Positions 7,101 through 14,855 of a stretch of DNA of 21,854 nucleotides are shown piece by piece. Origin of the DNA: CAYWGR01 sp964458015 (GTDB taxonomy: Bacteria; Planctomycetota; Planctomycetia; Pirellulales; Thermoguttaceae); the NCBI GenBank assembly GCA_964458015.1, contig CAYWGR010000095.1:1-21854 (forward strand), given 5' to 3'. The notes under the pieces were generated by a model. That model was not told where the DNA came from. It saw only the letters and a program-made list of their open reading frames with translations, and searched no databases. Position 1 is the stretch's first letter, and each line of letters starts with the position of its first letter. Both the position numbers and the translations under genes were made by a program.

Positions 7101-8471
7101 GGCGTCTAATTCCGTCCGATTCACAACTTTGGCGATGCCGTTGAGATCCAATTCTTGCCCCAGGCGATCGCAGGCCAATTCGGCGGCTTCACGGGCTTGT
7201 GATGACGCATCCGCCTTTATGCGGGGCGGCAAGATCGCCAGCGAAACGGCATTGGCGGGCAATGCCTGCGCACGTTTTGGATTCTCGCGCGGTGCAATGG
7301 GCACGACACCGCTCGGAAAATCCTGCTCCTCGCCCGCCCGCTTGGGCGCCGCTTGGTTGTCGATGGGATGTTTGAACCATCCATACCGAGAGGGCATGTA
7401 AGGCTTGAGCCAAACCGCCGATCTCCCCTCTGCCATGGCCTGTTCGTATTCCAAGGGGATGATCAATTCAGGCAACGGGCAAACAATATACTCCGGGTAA
7501 TTGAAGGTGCCGTAAAAGAAGTAGCCGATTGCCGGGTAGATCTTGAACGAAGTGACGACCGCGCTTTCTTGCCGATAACAACTGCATCGCATCATGCGAA
7601 TATCATGAGGAGATTCATAGCGGAAATGAAAAAGGCGATTGTAAAGCGTGGCATGCCAGTATTTCTCAGGATCGCCAAGCCAGTCGGGCCATTCCTGACC
7701 GCGTTTCTTGGCTTCTTTACATGCATCTTGCCAATCGGGCCTGCAAATTCCCCGAACGAGATCAACACGACACCATTCCATGTGCCCAATGATGCGCCGG
7801 CATCGAAATTCGGGAAAAACGTCACGAACCGTCGCCGTGGCTTCGTCAAGACTGAAACGAAAAATGTTTTTCTGAACGAAAGGATCGCTGACGGCCGGCT
7901 TGCCGTGCTCCATATCAGGGTAGGACCGAATTTCTCGCAAACGCAAGAAAAGATAACGAAGCACATCAAGGCGGCAATTCTTGTCTAGCTCGCCACAAAC
8001 AACCTCGGGATCGGCGCTGATCAACATGGCCACGGCACGCATGTCATGCGGATCTTTGCGAAATCGTTGCCAATAGTCCGGCAATAACTGCTTGGCATTT
8101 TTGCGATATAGATCACCGAGTCCTTGCTCTAGGACGTTGTCCTGATAAGCACAATCCAAGGCGATGACGGCTTGTGTGCAAGCGTCTCGAGCTTCGAGGT
8201 CGGCCGACTTGGCGGCGAACTTGACGATCCGATCCTGACAGCCTTGGCCTTGTTCGGTCAATTTCTCCAACGCTTCGGAGCGTTTTTCCGAATGGGACAG
8301 TTGTCCAAGCAGACTTTCCACTTCGTGGGTTGACAAAATCGGATCAAAATATTTCGCCTCTAGCTTGGCGATTTTCGCCCTAACATCATCTTTTGCCTCC
8401 ACAGCCAACGCACTCGGAACAATTCCTACGACGAACGATAAAATCGCGAGCAACACCCAGTTTCTGTACAT
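4137..8471 (-). CDS. Large secreted protein: CsgG-like, TPR-like and propeller-like parts
   Basis: No named family fits the whole 1444-aa product. ATG 8471 is chosen because a signal peptide follows (MYRNWVLLAILSFVVGIVP, cleavage near residue 23) and AGGAAC lies about 10 nt upstream. The frame stays open to 8792, but that would overlap gap and lose the signal. Parts in order: helical HEAT-like N-terminus (about 30-130); a Cys-rich stretch (about 222-298, including CRRIIGHMEWC and MRCSC); a segment like CsgG/curli-assembly proteins (from about 409: VSLAILPPR, then VVNRTELDAVLKER near 448); a weaker second copy (about 540-600: KVRLLGLGDEG, ILVVQHLEAG); a TPR-like helical region (about 710-1000); and a beta part with the two-component-propeller signature (about 1107-1145: GLMVYDPQKEKWKIYG, EGLPSWSVESIW). 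It probably acts in the periplasm or at the surface. Function is unknown. Confidence 0.85.
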   Translation of the reverse strand: MYRNWVLLAILSFVVGIVPSALAVEAKDDVRAKIAKLEAKYFDPILSTHEVESLLGQLSHSEKRSEALEKLTEQGQGCQDRIVKFAAKSADLEARDACTQAVIALDCAYQDNVLEQGLGDLYRKNAKQLLPDYWQRFRKDPHDMRAVAMLISADPEVVCGELDKNCRLDVLRYLFLRLREIRSYPDMEHGKPAVSDPFVQKNIFRFSLDEATATVRDVFPEFRCRRIIGHMEWCRVDLVRGICRPDWQDACKEAKKRGQEWPDWLGDPEKYWHATLYNRLFHFRYESPHDIRMMRCSCYRQESAVVTSFKIYPAIGYFFYGTFNYPEYIVCPLPELIIPLEYEQAMAEGRSAVWLKPYMPSRYGWFKHPIDNQAAPKRAGEEQDFPSGVVPIAPRENPKRAQALPANAVSLAILPPRIKADASSQAREAAELACDRLGQELDLNGIAKVVNRTELDAVLKERAMTAGDSKTMLSYDAMARLEIDLDHKPPQSRLALIDLSAGTSLGDKGFGWPIVEADVPAMIELCRTALKDTLKDGKQRPLKVRLLGLGDEGTAPRMRPLGDRLYEAFQKSLSSSNRILVVQHLEAGSAKEESLLAALGLSRLPGGRQFSPQADVTIELRVAEHDAAGKSFQETPVEVGVRLWKGENSEGEWTNTSCTVQAFDAAIGRAWDSLSKSLGQITPGAITKSLDDMTTCRRQAEAELKTAMAVDPHLPKEKRFLQQIEHLDAALKIDPTLEPAAFLLVQTLRSLVLVRGVKPEADEYQLRLAEEAVRYIERFPGDWMHRAQVCYLGCQAIYFTPMRLLVDTQYRFVIKITPELRRMMVETKRLFEASLAEDLHGFCGWRADDFASKENGDMDFIRFPSQGAAFVMPMLYRGMMLSKIPPSERQAWLDVLTRQCDSQAAKLAKIKPRHPNDTLVKYAFIQVEAAELARLDDQIDWAKQQIDRCLKLRKKNPSAFYDGLGDTRRIILSVTCDPNLMEEFDKLSSPAWGSIDGHHLDIFGKGELPSMPKAIIEYDAPDSTGWPNIRALAEIGQRYYVLVTKPKLVFGYISLDAQGRPIGKLEKITNTVQSTTTRTWRPFTLLPTPEAKGKVEVLCAEACYDKICVGTRESGLMVYDPQKEKWKIYGAAEGLPSWSVESIWPIGDNLVFCVSGAGPNNMASHYTLDLAGGKVTFLRHTPVPPRLPQGFLSMWRNEKQWMGITKDSMWLDLLSPNAKQNKIAWPSFPEYWRAANDSLGVHAATILDGRHFFIGYTTLVEHDALGKNLHQWWVAPGEFQVKLDLYKTPLDMPVPQDPQITACGRLLIFRGSSDKGIVGYDPAADTWYGPLNAECGGAERFLGTSRGVWAETVQSHQLLYIHADDLMETAKQMERVYTTPEYLERRQRCFDAMPTQEKVGFLMAMHQYAAAEKMLAEYRKTTPLNEAGLVMEKAIKEIREKHKN

Positions 8472-8785
8472 GGTGCGTTTTGTTCCTGTCCGATATGGTT
8501 CCAAACAACAAGAGGCTTGGCGAAAAGACAAGCGTGAAAGTCGCCATACTATCCCTTCATCAGCAAAAAGACCACCCCCTGGGGATGGTACAGGTATTGG
8601 ATGGAAAGTAGCCGAAAGAGGGGCATCGCATTCCCTTTTCCGCCCGTTGTCCCCCGGTTTTCCGGCGGCTATAATAATGAGTTCTTTACTTGTCGAAGGC
8701 CGAGCGTCGGCCGAGTCAAGAAATGTATCGCCCCGCAACGTGAGGGGGCCTGTTTTACGATAAGAGCAAAGAAGGAGAAACACAC
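8472..8785. promoter_or_regulatory. Divergent intergenic region, large secreted protein / gap
   Basis: This 314-bp region carries the upstream signals of two divergent genes. The gap promoter is at 8647-8675, leaving a leader of about 100 nt before the GTG start. For the minus-strand gene I see only a weak candidate (TCGACA on the minus strand at 8691-8696 with poor spacing to an AT-rich -10). No small gene is supported. Confidence 0.5.
8647..8675 (+). promoter_or_regulatory. Predicted sigma-70-type promoter of gap
   Basis: TTGTCC (8647-8652) and a perfect TATAAT (8670-8675) are separated by exactly 17 bp. Transcription would start near 8682, giving a leader of about 104 nt. A strong housekeeping promoter fits a glycolytic gene. 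Confidence 0.65.
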
Positions 8786-9835
8786 GTGGCAATTCGAGTT
8801 GGTATCAATGGCTTCGGACGCATCGGTCGGTTGGTCTTCCGCGCAATTTGCGATCAAGGCTTGCTAGGCAAGGAAATCGAAGTCGTGGCCGTCAACGATC
8901 TAGTTCCCGCCGATAATCTCGCCTATCTGGTCAAGTACGATTCGATCCAGGGCAAGTTCCCCGGCACGGTCAGCAGCGAGAAGTCGAGCCCCAGCGTCGC
9001 CGAAGACGACACGTTGGTCGTCAACGGCCAAAAGATCAAGTGCTTGGCCATCAAAGAAGGCCCGGCCGCGTTGCCCTGGAAAGACCTGAAGGTTGACATC
9101 GTCGTCGAGTCGACCGGCTTGTTCACCGACGCCACGAAGGCCAAGGGACATCTCGATGCCGGCGCGAAGAAGGTCATCATCTCGGCCCCTGCCAAGAACG
9201 AAGACATCACCATCGTCTTGGGCGTCAATGGCGACAAGTACGATCCGGCCAAGCACAACATCATTTCGAACGCAAGCTGCACCACCAACTGCCTGGCCCC
9301 CGTGGTCCATGTGCTGTTGAAGGAAGGCTTCGGTATCGAAGAAGGCCTGATGACGACGATCCACAGCTACACCGCCACCCAGAAGACGGTCGATGGCCCG
9401 TCGAAGAAGGACTGGAAAGGCGGCCGTTCCGCTGCGATCAACATCATCCCCTCGACCACCGGCGCCGCCAAGGCCGTCGGCCTGGCGATCCCCGAGGTAA
9501 AGGGCAAGCTCACCGGCATGGCCTTCCGCGTCCCGACGCCCACGGTCAGCGTCGTCGACCTGACGGTTCGCACGGTCAAGGAAACCAGCTACGCCGAGAT
9601 CAAGGCCGCCATGAAGAAGGCGAGCGAGACGTACCTGAAGGGCATCTTGGGCTACACCGAGGACGAAATGGTCAGCAGTGACTTCATCCACGACCCCCGC
9701 TCCAGCATTTTCGACGCCGGAAGCGGCATCGAGCTGAGCAATAAGTTCTTCAAGCTCGTCAGTTGGTACGACAACGAATGGGGCTACTCGAACCGCACCG
9801 TGGACCTCGTCCGCATCGTCGGCAAGAGCCTCTAA
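8786..9835 (+). CDS. gap: Glyceraldehyde-3-phosphate dehydrogenase, type I
   Basis: The enzyme oxidises glyceraldehyde-3-phosphate to 1,3-bisphosphoglycerate with NAD+ and phosphate in glycolysis, in the cytoplasm as a tetramer. The 349-aa length is typical to slightly long. The N-terminal Rossmann motif is INGFGRIGRL (7-16). Asp38 in VNDL suggests NAD preference. The catalytic motif SNASCTTNCLAP places the nucleophile at Cys165, and His193 (TIHSYT) is the partner base. The C-terminal WYDNEWGYSNR (327-337) is also diagnostic. GTG 8786 is preceded by AAGGAG with 7-8 nt spacing, a strong start. Codon use is much more uniform than in the neighbours (AAG, GCC, ATC, GTC dominate), a sign of high expression. 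It appears to be a single-gene unit with its own promoter and terminator. Confidence 0.98.
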   Translation: MAIRVGINGFGRIGRLVFRAICDQGLLGKEIEVVAVNDLVPADNLAYLVKYDSIQGKFPGTVSSEKSSPSVAEDDTLVVNGQKIKCLAIKEGPAALPWKDLKVDIVVESTGLFTDATKAKGHLDAGAKKVIISAPAKNEDITIVLGVNGDKYDPAKHNIISNASCTTNCLAPVVHVLLKEGFGIEEGLMTTIHSYTATQKTVDGPSKKDWKGGRSAAINIIPSTTGAAKAVGLAIPEVKGKLTGMAFRVPTPTVSVVDLTVRTVKETSYAEIKAAMKKASETYLKGILGYTEDEMVSSDFIHDPRSSIFDAGSGIELSNKFFKLVSWYDNEWGYSNRTVDLVRIVGKSL

Positions 9836-9897
9836 TTTTGTGCAGTAAGCACAGCGAAGAAAAATAGCTGGAAGCTCTTAGCTCCGGAAAATATCGC

Positions 9898-9933
9898 AAA
9901 CGGCGTCGATCCTTAACCAATCGACGCCGTTTT
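9898..9933. terminator. Strong hairpin terminator shared by convergent genes
   Basis: AAACGGCGTCGAT (9898-9910) and ATCGACGCCGTTT (9920-9932) form a perfect 13-bp stem with a 9-nt loop. On the plus strand it is followed by TTTTGCGTTTTCTT, giving a good intrinsic terminator for gap. The stem lies 13 bp beyond the stop of the minus-strand permease gene, so it may also end that operon, although the T-tract on that side is weaker. Confidence 0.88.
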
Positions 9934-9945
9934 GCGTTTTCTTGG

Positions 9946-12900
9946 TCAATGCCGTTCTTCCTCTTCTAGCGATGATTGCGGCAGGCCGTGACCGGGTTTG
10001 TTGGCATACAGAAGCCAATAGGTGATGGGAATTACAAACAGTGTGAAGAGCGTCGAGGCGAATAGCCCAAAAATAAGGGACCACGCCAGCCCGGAGAAGA
10101 TCGGATCGATAATGATCGGTACGGCCCCAAGCATCGCCGCGCAGGCGGTCAACAAAATCGGCCGCAGACGCACCACGCGACTCTCCATAATCGCATCAAA
10201 CAAAGAACGCCCGCGAGCCAACGACAGATGAATGAAATCGACCAATATAATCGAATCGCGGGTCACAATACCGGCCAGGGCAATCATGCCGATCATGCCC
10301 GTGGCGGTGAAATAGACCGGATTGAGGAAACCGCCTACCTGTTCGGCGTTCAGGACGTTGAGGAGCCAGAACCCCGGCATGACGCCCAGAATCGTCAACG
10401 GAATGGCAAGCATAACCACCACCGGTATGGCAAACGAACCTGTCTGCGCCACGAGGAGGATGTAAATCCCAATCATGGCTGCCCCGAAAGCCAACCCCAG
10501 GTCGCGGAACACATCGAGCGTGATCTTCCACTCTCCTTCGCCGGCAAAATCGACGACAAACCCCGGCTTTAACCCCCAGTCAACGCCGCTTCCGTTCGAC
10601 AGGAACGTGCGCTGGTCAACGGGGCGGGGAGGATTTTCGGCCAACCAGCCATTGCCGATGTTCTTAATGTGCTCGGAGGGAACGGGACTTTTTGTTTTAT
10701 CTGCCAAGACGTCCACGACCACGTCGGCCGGCGGGCGGCCCGCGGTCTCCGCGAACACGTAGGCTACACGCTGGAGATTCTTGTGATAAATCATCTGATC
10801 CACGCGGGTTGTATCCCAGCGGCCCAACTCGGCCAGGGAAACAAGCTGACCGCCGCTGCCTTGAACTTCGATTCGGCTTAAGTCGGAAGCGTTTGTTCGC
10901 CGTTCCAACGGAAGCCGTAATTCGATCCGCAACGGATTACGTTCGGTTTCGCTGCGCACCACGCCCACTGCGCCTCCTTCCAGCACCGCCTGAAGGGTGT
11001 TTGCGATTTGCTCCGTGGTAATGCCGTTGATCGCGGCCTTTTCCTTGTCGGTTACAAAAACGAGCTTGCGTTGAGCTGCTTCACGCACCCAATCGACGTC
11101 CACGACGCCGGGTTCCACGGCCAGACGCGCACGCACGGTATCGGCGGCCAGCAACAGTTCTTCATAACGATGATCCGGCTGACCGTAAATTTCCGCAACT
11201 ACGCTGGCAATCACGGGCGGCCCCGGCGGCGTCTCGACCAGTTTCATCCGCGCATGGTGCCGATCCGCAATCACCTGTAGATCGTTCCGCATCCGCAAGC
11301 CAATGGCATGGCTCTGCAGCGAACGATTCTTCTTGCCTGCCAGATTGATCCGCACTTCCGCAACATCGTCGCCCTGGCGGAGGTAATAATGTCGAACCAG
11401 CCCATTAAAATCCATGGGTGAAGCGATGCCGACGTAGCTCGTGTAATCGACGACCTCCGGCACGGTGGAAAAGTATGCCTCGAATTCTCGCACTGCCGCA
11501 TCGGATCGCTCCAAGGTGGTGCCTTTGTCAAAATCCAGAACGAGCAACAGCTCGTTCTTATTGTCAAAGGGCAGCATTTTCAAAGGAACGCTGCGCATGG
11601 CCGCCAACCCCATTGCCCCAACCGTCAGCAACACCATCCCAAGCAAAAAGCTCCATGCCACCAGCCGAGAATGGAGCAGTGGCGCCATCAACGGGTAGAA
11701 CACCTTGTACAAGCGAGACTGCTTGATTGCGTCAAGATCGTGGGGATCATGCAAATCCGCATGGCCATTCGCGGCCCCCGTCTCGTATTTGCGGCGAAGC
11801 ACATGGTAAGCCATCCACGGCGTAATCGTAAACGCCACCAGCATCGACATGAGCATGGTGACCGGCACATTCAGCGCCATCGGCCGCATATAGGGCCCCA
11901 TCATTCCCGTAATAAAAAACATCGGCAGAAAACTGACGATGACGGCCAATGTCGCGGTAATCAAAGGCGGACGAATTTCGGCCACGGCTTCCAGAACAAT
12001 CCGGCGCGTAGCTTTCTTGCGCAGAGTGAAATGCCGGACAATGTTCTCCACGTCCACAATCGGATCGTCCACCAGAAGGCCCAGAGACAATATCAATGCA
12101 AACAACGTAACGCGATTGATCGTGAAACCAAGCATCAAATTGACGGCCAAGGTCAGCCCGAAAACCACGGGCACGGCCACTGCCACAATCAGCGCCTCAC
12201 GCCATCCGAGGCCCAAGGTCAATAGCGCAACGACAATCACAATAGCCACGGCCAACGCCTCGACCAGTTCGTTCACCTTCTCATTGGCGGTCAAACCGTA
12301 ATTGCGGGTGACAATCAGTTGCATATCGCTCGGCACGATGCTCTCTCGCAATTTCTCGGCCTCTTGCAACACGGCATTGGAAAGCCATACGGCATTCGAG
12401 CCCTTTTTCTTGGCAATGGCGATCGTAACAGCCGCATACGAGGAGGATGGCTCGCTTGATGGCGTTGCCAGGGCGGCATGTGATTCTCCCAGCACCGTGC
12501 CGGGGAAAAATTCATGCTTAGTGAAGCCCTGTGCCGGCCCCCAACCATGACGTACATAATTGCGGACTTCATCGGGGCCGTCCTCAACCCGGGCGACATC
12601 CTTGAGAAACACGGGCCGACCATCAAACACCGAGATGACTAAGTCTCGTAGTTGTTTTGCGTCGCTGAACGGTTCCCCTGCTTCGACGCGTATCAACTGA
12701 TCCCTGTTGCGAATATCCCCGGCGGTGGCGCGCGCATTCGCGGCTCGGATTGCTCGCTGTATTTCCAAGGGCGAAATGTGGTAGGCCGCCATCCGGTCAG
12801 GGTCCATGAATACCTGCACTGCCCGGGGGCGGCCGCCGACAATATACGCCCTCGATACGTCCTTTACACCGGCCAATCGCTGCGTCAACTCCTCCGCGAC

Positions 12901-13410
12901 GCGGTGCAGGCTCATTTCATCCGAAGCATCGCCGGTTAATGTGAGCGTTACCACGGGCACATCGTCAATCTCAACCGGTTTGACGACCCAACCCGTAACG
13001 CCCGGCGGCGCCATATCGATATGTTCGTCGATTTTCTTGTACAGCTTCACAAGGCTGCGTTCGCGGTCTTCTCCCACGTAGTAACGAACGGTGATAATTG
13101 CCTGGTTTTCGCGGCTCATCGAATAGACGTATTCCACGCCGTCGATTTGATACAATATCTTTTCCAGCGGCGTGGCGACCAACTGCTCGACTTCGGCCGC
13201 GGAATGGCCCGGGAAGTTCACATAGACGTCGGCAAGCGGCACGACGATTTGCGGGTCTTCCTCGCGCGGAGTCAATCCCAACGCAGTCAGTCCGACGATA
13301 GAAGCCAACAGAATAAGAATGATCGAGAGATTCGACTCCAGGAATATCTTCACGATGCGATTCGTGAAGTTGTGCTGGGGTTCAACGGATGTTAAATGCG
13401 TTTCAGTCAC
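9946..13410 (-). CDS. RND-type efflux permease (inner-membrane pump subunit)
   Basis: The product (1154 aa) is a proton-driven RND pump of the AcrB/HAE type, expected to form a trimer with the adaptor encoded just upstream. GTG 13410 is chosen because AGGAGG lies 6 nt before it and it overlaps the adaptor stop codon by 8 bp. An ATG at 13455 would add an Arg-rich, unlikely extension. TM1 spans about 27-46. The proton-relay Asp pair is D448/D449 in LLVDDPIVDVENI, matching AcrB D407/D408. The TM10 motif is VTRDSIILVDF, with Arg1051 where AcrB has Lys940. The C-terminal part keeps the RLRPILLTACAAMLG signature. No outer-membrane channel gene is present, so that partner must be encoded elsewhere. 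Substrate is not evident. Confidence 0.93.
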   Translation of the reverse strand: MTETHLTSVEPQHNFTNRIVKIFLESNLSIILILLASIVGLTALGLTPREEDPQIVVPLADVYVNFPGHSAAEVEQLVATPLEKILYQIDGVEYVYSMSRENQAIITVRYYVGEDRERSLVKLYKKIDEHIDMAPPGVTGWVVKPVEIDDVPVVTLTLTGDASDEMSLHRVAEELTQRLAGVKDVSRAYIVGGRPRAVQVFMDPDRMAAYHISPLEIQRAIRAANARATAGDIRNRDQLIRVEAGEPFSDAKQLRDLVISVFDGRPVFLKDVARVEDGPDEVRNYVRHGWGPAQGFTKHEFFPGTVLGESHAALATPSSEPSSSYAAVTIAIAKKKGSNAVWLSNAVLQEAEKLRESIVPSDMQLIVTRNYGLTANEKVNELVEALAVAIVIVVALLTLGLGWREALIVAVAVPVVFGLTLAVNLMLGFTINRVTLFALILSLGLLVDDPIVDVENIVRHFTLRKKATRRIVLEAVAEIRPPLITATLAVIVSFLPMFFITGMMGPYMRPMALNVPVTMLMSMLVAFTITPWMAYHVLRRKYETGAANGHADLHDPHDLDAIKQSRLYKVFYPLMAPLLHSRLVAWSFLLGMVLLTVGAMGLAAMRSVPLKMLPFDNKNELLLVLDFDKGTTLERSDAAVREFEAYFSTVPEVVDYTSYVGIASPMDFNGLVRHYYLRQGDDVAEVRINLAGKKNRSLQSHAIGLRMRNDLQVIADRHHARMKLVETPPGPPVIASVVAEIYGQPDHRYEELLLAADTVRARLAVEPGVVDVDWVREAAQRKLVFVTDKEKAAINGITTEQIANTLQAVLEGGAVGVVRSETERNPLRIELRLPLERRTNASDLSRIEVQGSGGQLVSLAELGRWDTTRVDQMIYHKNLQRVAYVFAETAGRPPADVVVDVLADKTKSPVPSEHIKNIGNGWLAENPPRPVDQRTFLSNGSGVDWGLKPGFVVDFAGEGEWKITLDVFRDLGLAFGAAMIGIYILLVAQTGSFAIPVVVMLAIPLTILGVMPGFWLLNVLNAEQVGGFLNPVYFTATGMIGMIALAGIVTRDSIILVDFIHLSLARGRSLFDAIMESRVVRLRPILLTACAAMLGAVPIIIDPIFSGLAWSLIFGLFASTLFTLFVIPITYWLLYANKPGHGLPQSSLEEEERH

Positions 13411-14557
13411 GGGACGCCTCCTGCGCCGACGGCAACACGACCTGTTCTCCTTCACGAAGCCCTGAAAGCACGATCACATATTGTTCGTTCCGAAGAAGCT
13501 CCGGAAATTTTTTCAACTCCTCCTCATAAAGCGTCGCCCCAACACGAATGGTCCTGCGATTCGTTTGTCCGTTAGCCACCACATCGACCAATTCCAATTG
13601 TCCAACTTCGCGCACCGCTCGGCGAGGAATGACCAAAACGGATTCCGTTTGCACGGGAATCAAAATGCGCCCGAACATGCCCGAGTAGATGCCGGGCGGG
13701 CAAGGACCGGTAACTTTGACCTGAAAGCTACGGCTGGCCGATTGTGCCTCGGGCACGATTTCGCTGATCGTGCCGCTGCATTGTTTGTCCAAGCCCTCGA
13801 TCCGCACGCCGATTTCTTGGCCGATTTGAAGCCGGCGGGTCAAAGATTCTCGAACGCTCGCGACAAGCTGCATACGCTTCGGATTGTAAAGCGTGACCAA
13901 GACTTGACCGGGCGAAACCATGTCGCCGACGTCCACTTTCTTGTCGATGACGGTTCCATCGATGGGCGAACGGATGGTGGCCCAATCGAGCGTGTTCTGT
14001 ACTTCCGCGACCGCCGCCTTGGCATGGTGAAGAGCCGCCTCGGCGGTGCGTTTTGCCGCCACGGCATTGTCGTACTGCTGCTGGCTGACCGCTTTGGGGG
14101 CAAGCAGTTCGGCATACCGTTTCTCATCGCTAGTCGCTTGTGTCAGAACCGCTTCAGCCGAGGCTACGGCCGCCAAGGCCTGCTGCATTTTGGCTCGTAA
14201 ATCCGTATCGTCCAGGCGAATCAAAACATCGTCTGCCTGAACTTTTTGGCCCGCTTTAAGGTGAACTTCAACGACGCGAGCCAACAATTTCGAGCCAAGG
14301 CTCGTTTCGTGAACCGCGCGGACCGTCCCCACGGCCGACTCGGACAAAGGCAATTGAATCAACCGCACCGGGATCAATTGTTCCTTAACATGCTCTTTCT
14401 CCGAGCGAGCGGACGCCGTCTCGCTTGGAACTTTCGCGGAGAACTTTCCGGCAAGCCAAAGCATCAACACGATCACGGCTGCGACGAAGGCGGCAAAGAC
14501 TGCTGCCTTTGCAATCCATCGTGCCCAATGACCAGTTGGATTCGTAGGGGAAGTCAT
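13403..14557 (-). CDS. RND efflux periplasmic adaptor (membrane fusion protein)
   Basis: This 384-aa adaptor should link the RND permease to an outer-membrane channel. One N-terminal membrane anchor spans about 15-36, with no lipobox cysteine, so it is an anchored and not a lipidated adaptor. Two half-lipoyl motifs (about 80-117, VVEVHLKAGQKVQADDVL, and 193-226, RSPIDGTVIDKKVDVGDMV) flank an Ala/Gln-rich alpha-hairpin (118-192). A beta-barrel (LVASVRESLTRRLQIGQEIG) and a membrane-proximal domain follow. ATG 14557 has AGAAGG 8 nt upstream. The last codons read CGT GAC TGA and the permease GTG lies inside them, an overlap of 8 bp that suggests translational coupling and equal output. Confidence 0.95.
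   Translation of the reverse strand: MTSPTNPTGHWARWIAKAAVFAAFVAAVIVLMLWLAGKFSAKVPSETASARSEKEHVKEQLIPVRLIQLPLSESAVGTVRAVHETSLGSKLLARVVEVHLKAGQKVQADDVLIRLDDTDLRAKMQQALAAVASAEAVLTQATSDEKRYAELLAPKAVSQQQYDNAVAAKRTAEAALHHAKAAVAEVQNTLDWATIRSPIDGTVIDKKVDVGDMVSPGQVLVTLYNPKRMQLVASVRESLTRRLQIGQEIGVRIEGLDKQCSGTISEIVPEAQSASRSFQVKVTGPCPPGIYSGMFGRILIPVQTESVLVIPRRAVREVGQLELVDVVANGQTNRRTIRVGATLYEEELKKFPELLRNEQYVIVLSGLREGEQVVLPSAQEASRD
13417..13422 (-). promoter_or_regulatory. Ribosome binding site deciding the permease start
   Basis: A perfect AGGAGG lies 6 nt upstream of GTG 13410, inside the last codons of the adaptor gene. It identifies GTG 13410, and not ATG 13455, as the start of the permease. Confidence 0.85.
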
Positions 14558-14606
14558 GTTTCTGGCCTTCTTAATGAAAGCATGGTTGAGTCATATCGCC
14601 GTGTAT

Positions 14607-14834
14607 TCATCGCCCCGGCATTGTAGCGTTGTTTGGTCCGGCTATGCAGGGCTTGAATCCCAGGCGAGCCAGAATCCATACCATCGGACACCAATTCGTA
14701 AAGGCCGACTGTAGCAGATTCAGCCCGGCGAAGGCCGTCAGCAGGAGCCATCCCGGATGGACAAAATAACCCAAGCTGACACTCAACAGCACGACGACGC
14801 CGGCCGCTAATCGCAAACCGCGTTCAATTGTCAT
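14607..14834 (-). CDS. DUF2892 / YgaP-type small membrane protein
   Basis: The 75-aa product matches the DUF2892 family, seen alone or fused to rhodanese domains as in E. coli YgaP. Typical features are an N-terminal MTIERGLRLAAG, two hydrophobic helices (about 7-21 VVVLLSVSLGYF and 28-45), then the family motif GLNLLQSAFTNWCPMVWILA with a Cys followed by Pro, and a closing RLGFKPC. ATG 14834 has a GGGGGAT stretch about 9 nt upstream. It sits 21 bp after the ArsR-family gene and 49 bp before the adaptor gene, all on one strand. In known loci, DUF2892 with a BigR/YgaV-type regulator belongs to sulfide or sulfane-sulfur handling, but no rhodanese is present here, so the role is open. Confidence 0.88.
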   Translation of the reverse strand: MTIERGLRLAAGVVVLLSVSLGYFVHPGWLLLTAFAGLNLLQSAFTNWCPMVWILARLGFKPCIAGPNNATMPGR

Positions 14835-14855
14835 GATGAAATCCCCCTTTCGTTA

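Noticed and set aside
8472..8792. N-terminal extension of the 1444-aa protein to 8792
   Set aside because: It would overlap the gap start and put 107 residues before a clean signal peptide at 8471.
8900..9691. Minus-strand open frame of 263 residues opposite gap
   Set aside because: It is antisense to gap. Strong codon bias in gap keeps the opposite frame open by composition, and the Asp/Arg/Gly-rich translation shows no motif.
13411..13455. ATG 13455 as start of the RND permease
   Set aside because: It adds CCRRRRRR-type residues inside the adaptor gene and has no ribosome site, while GTG 13410 has AGGAGG 6 nt upstream.
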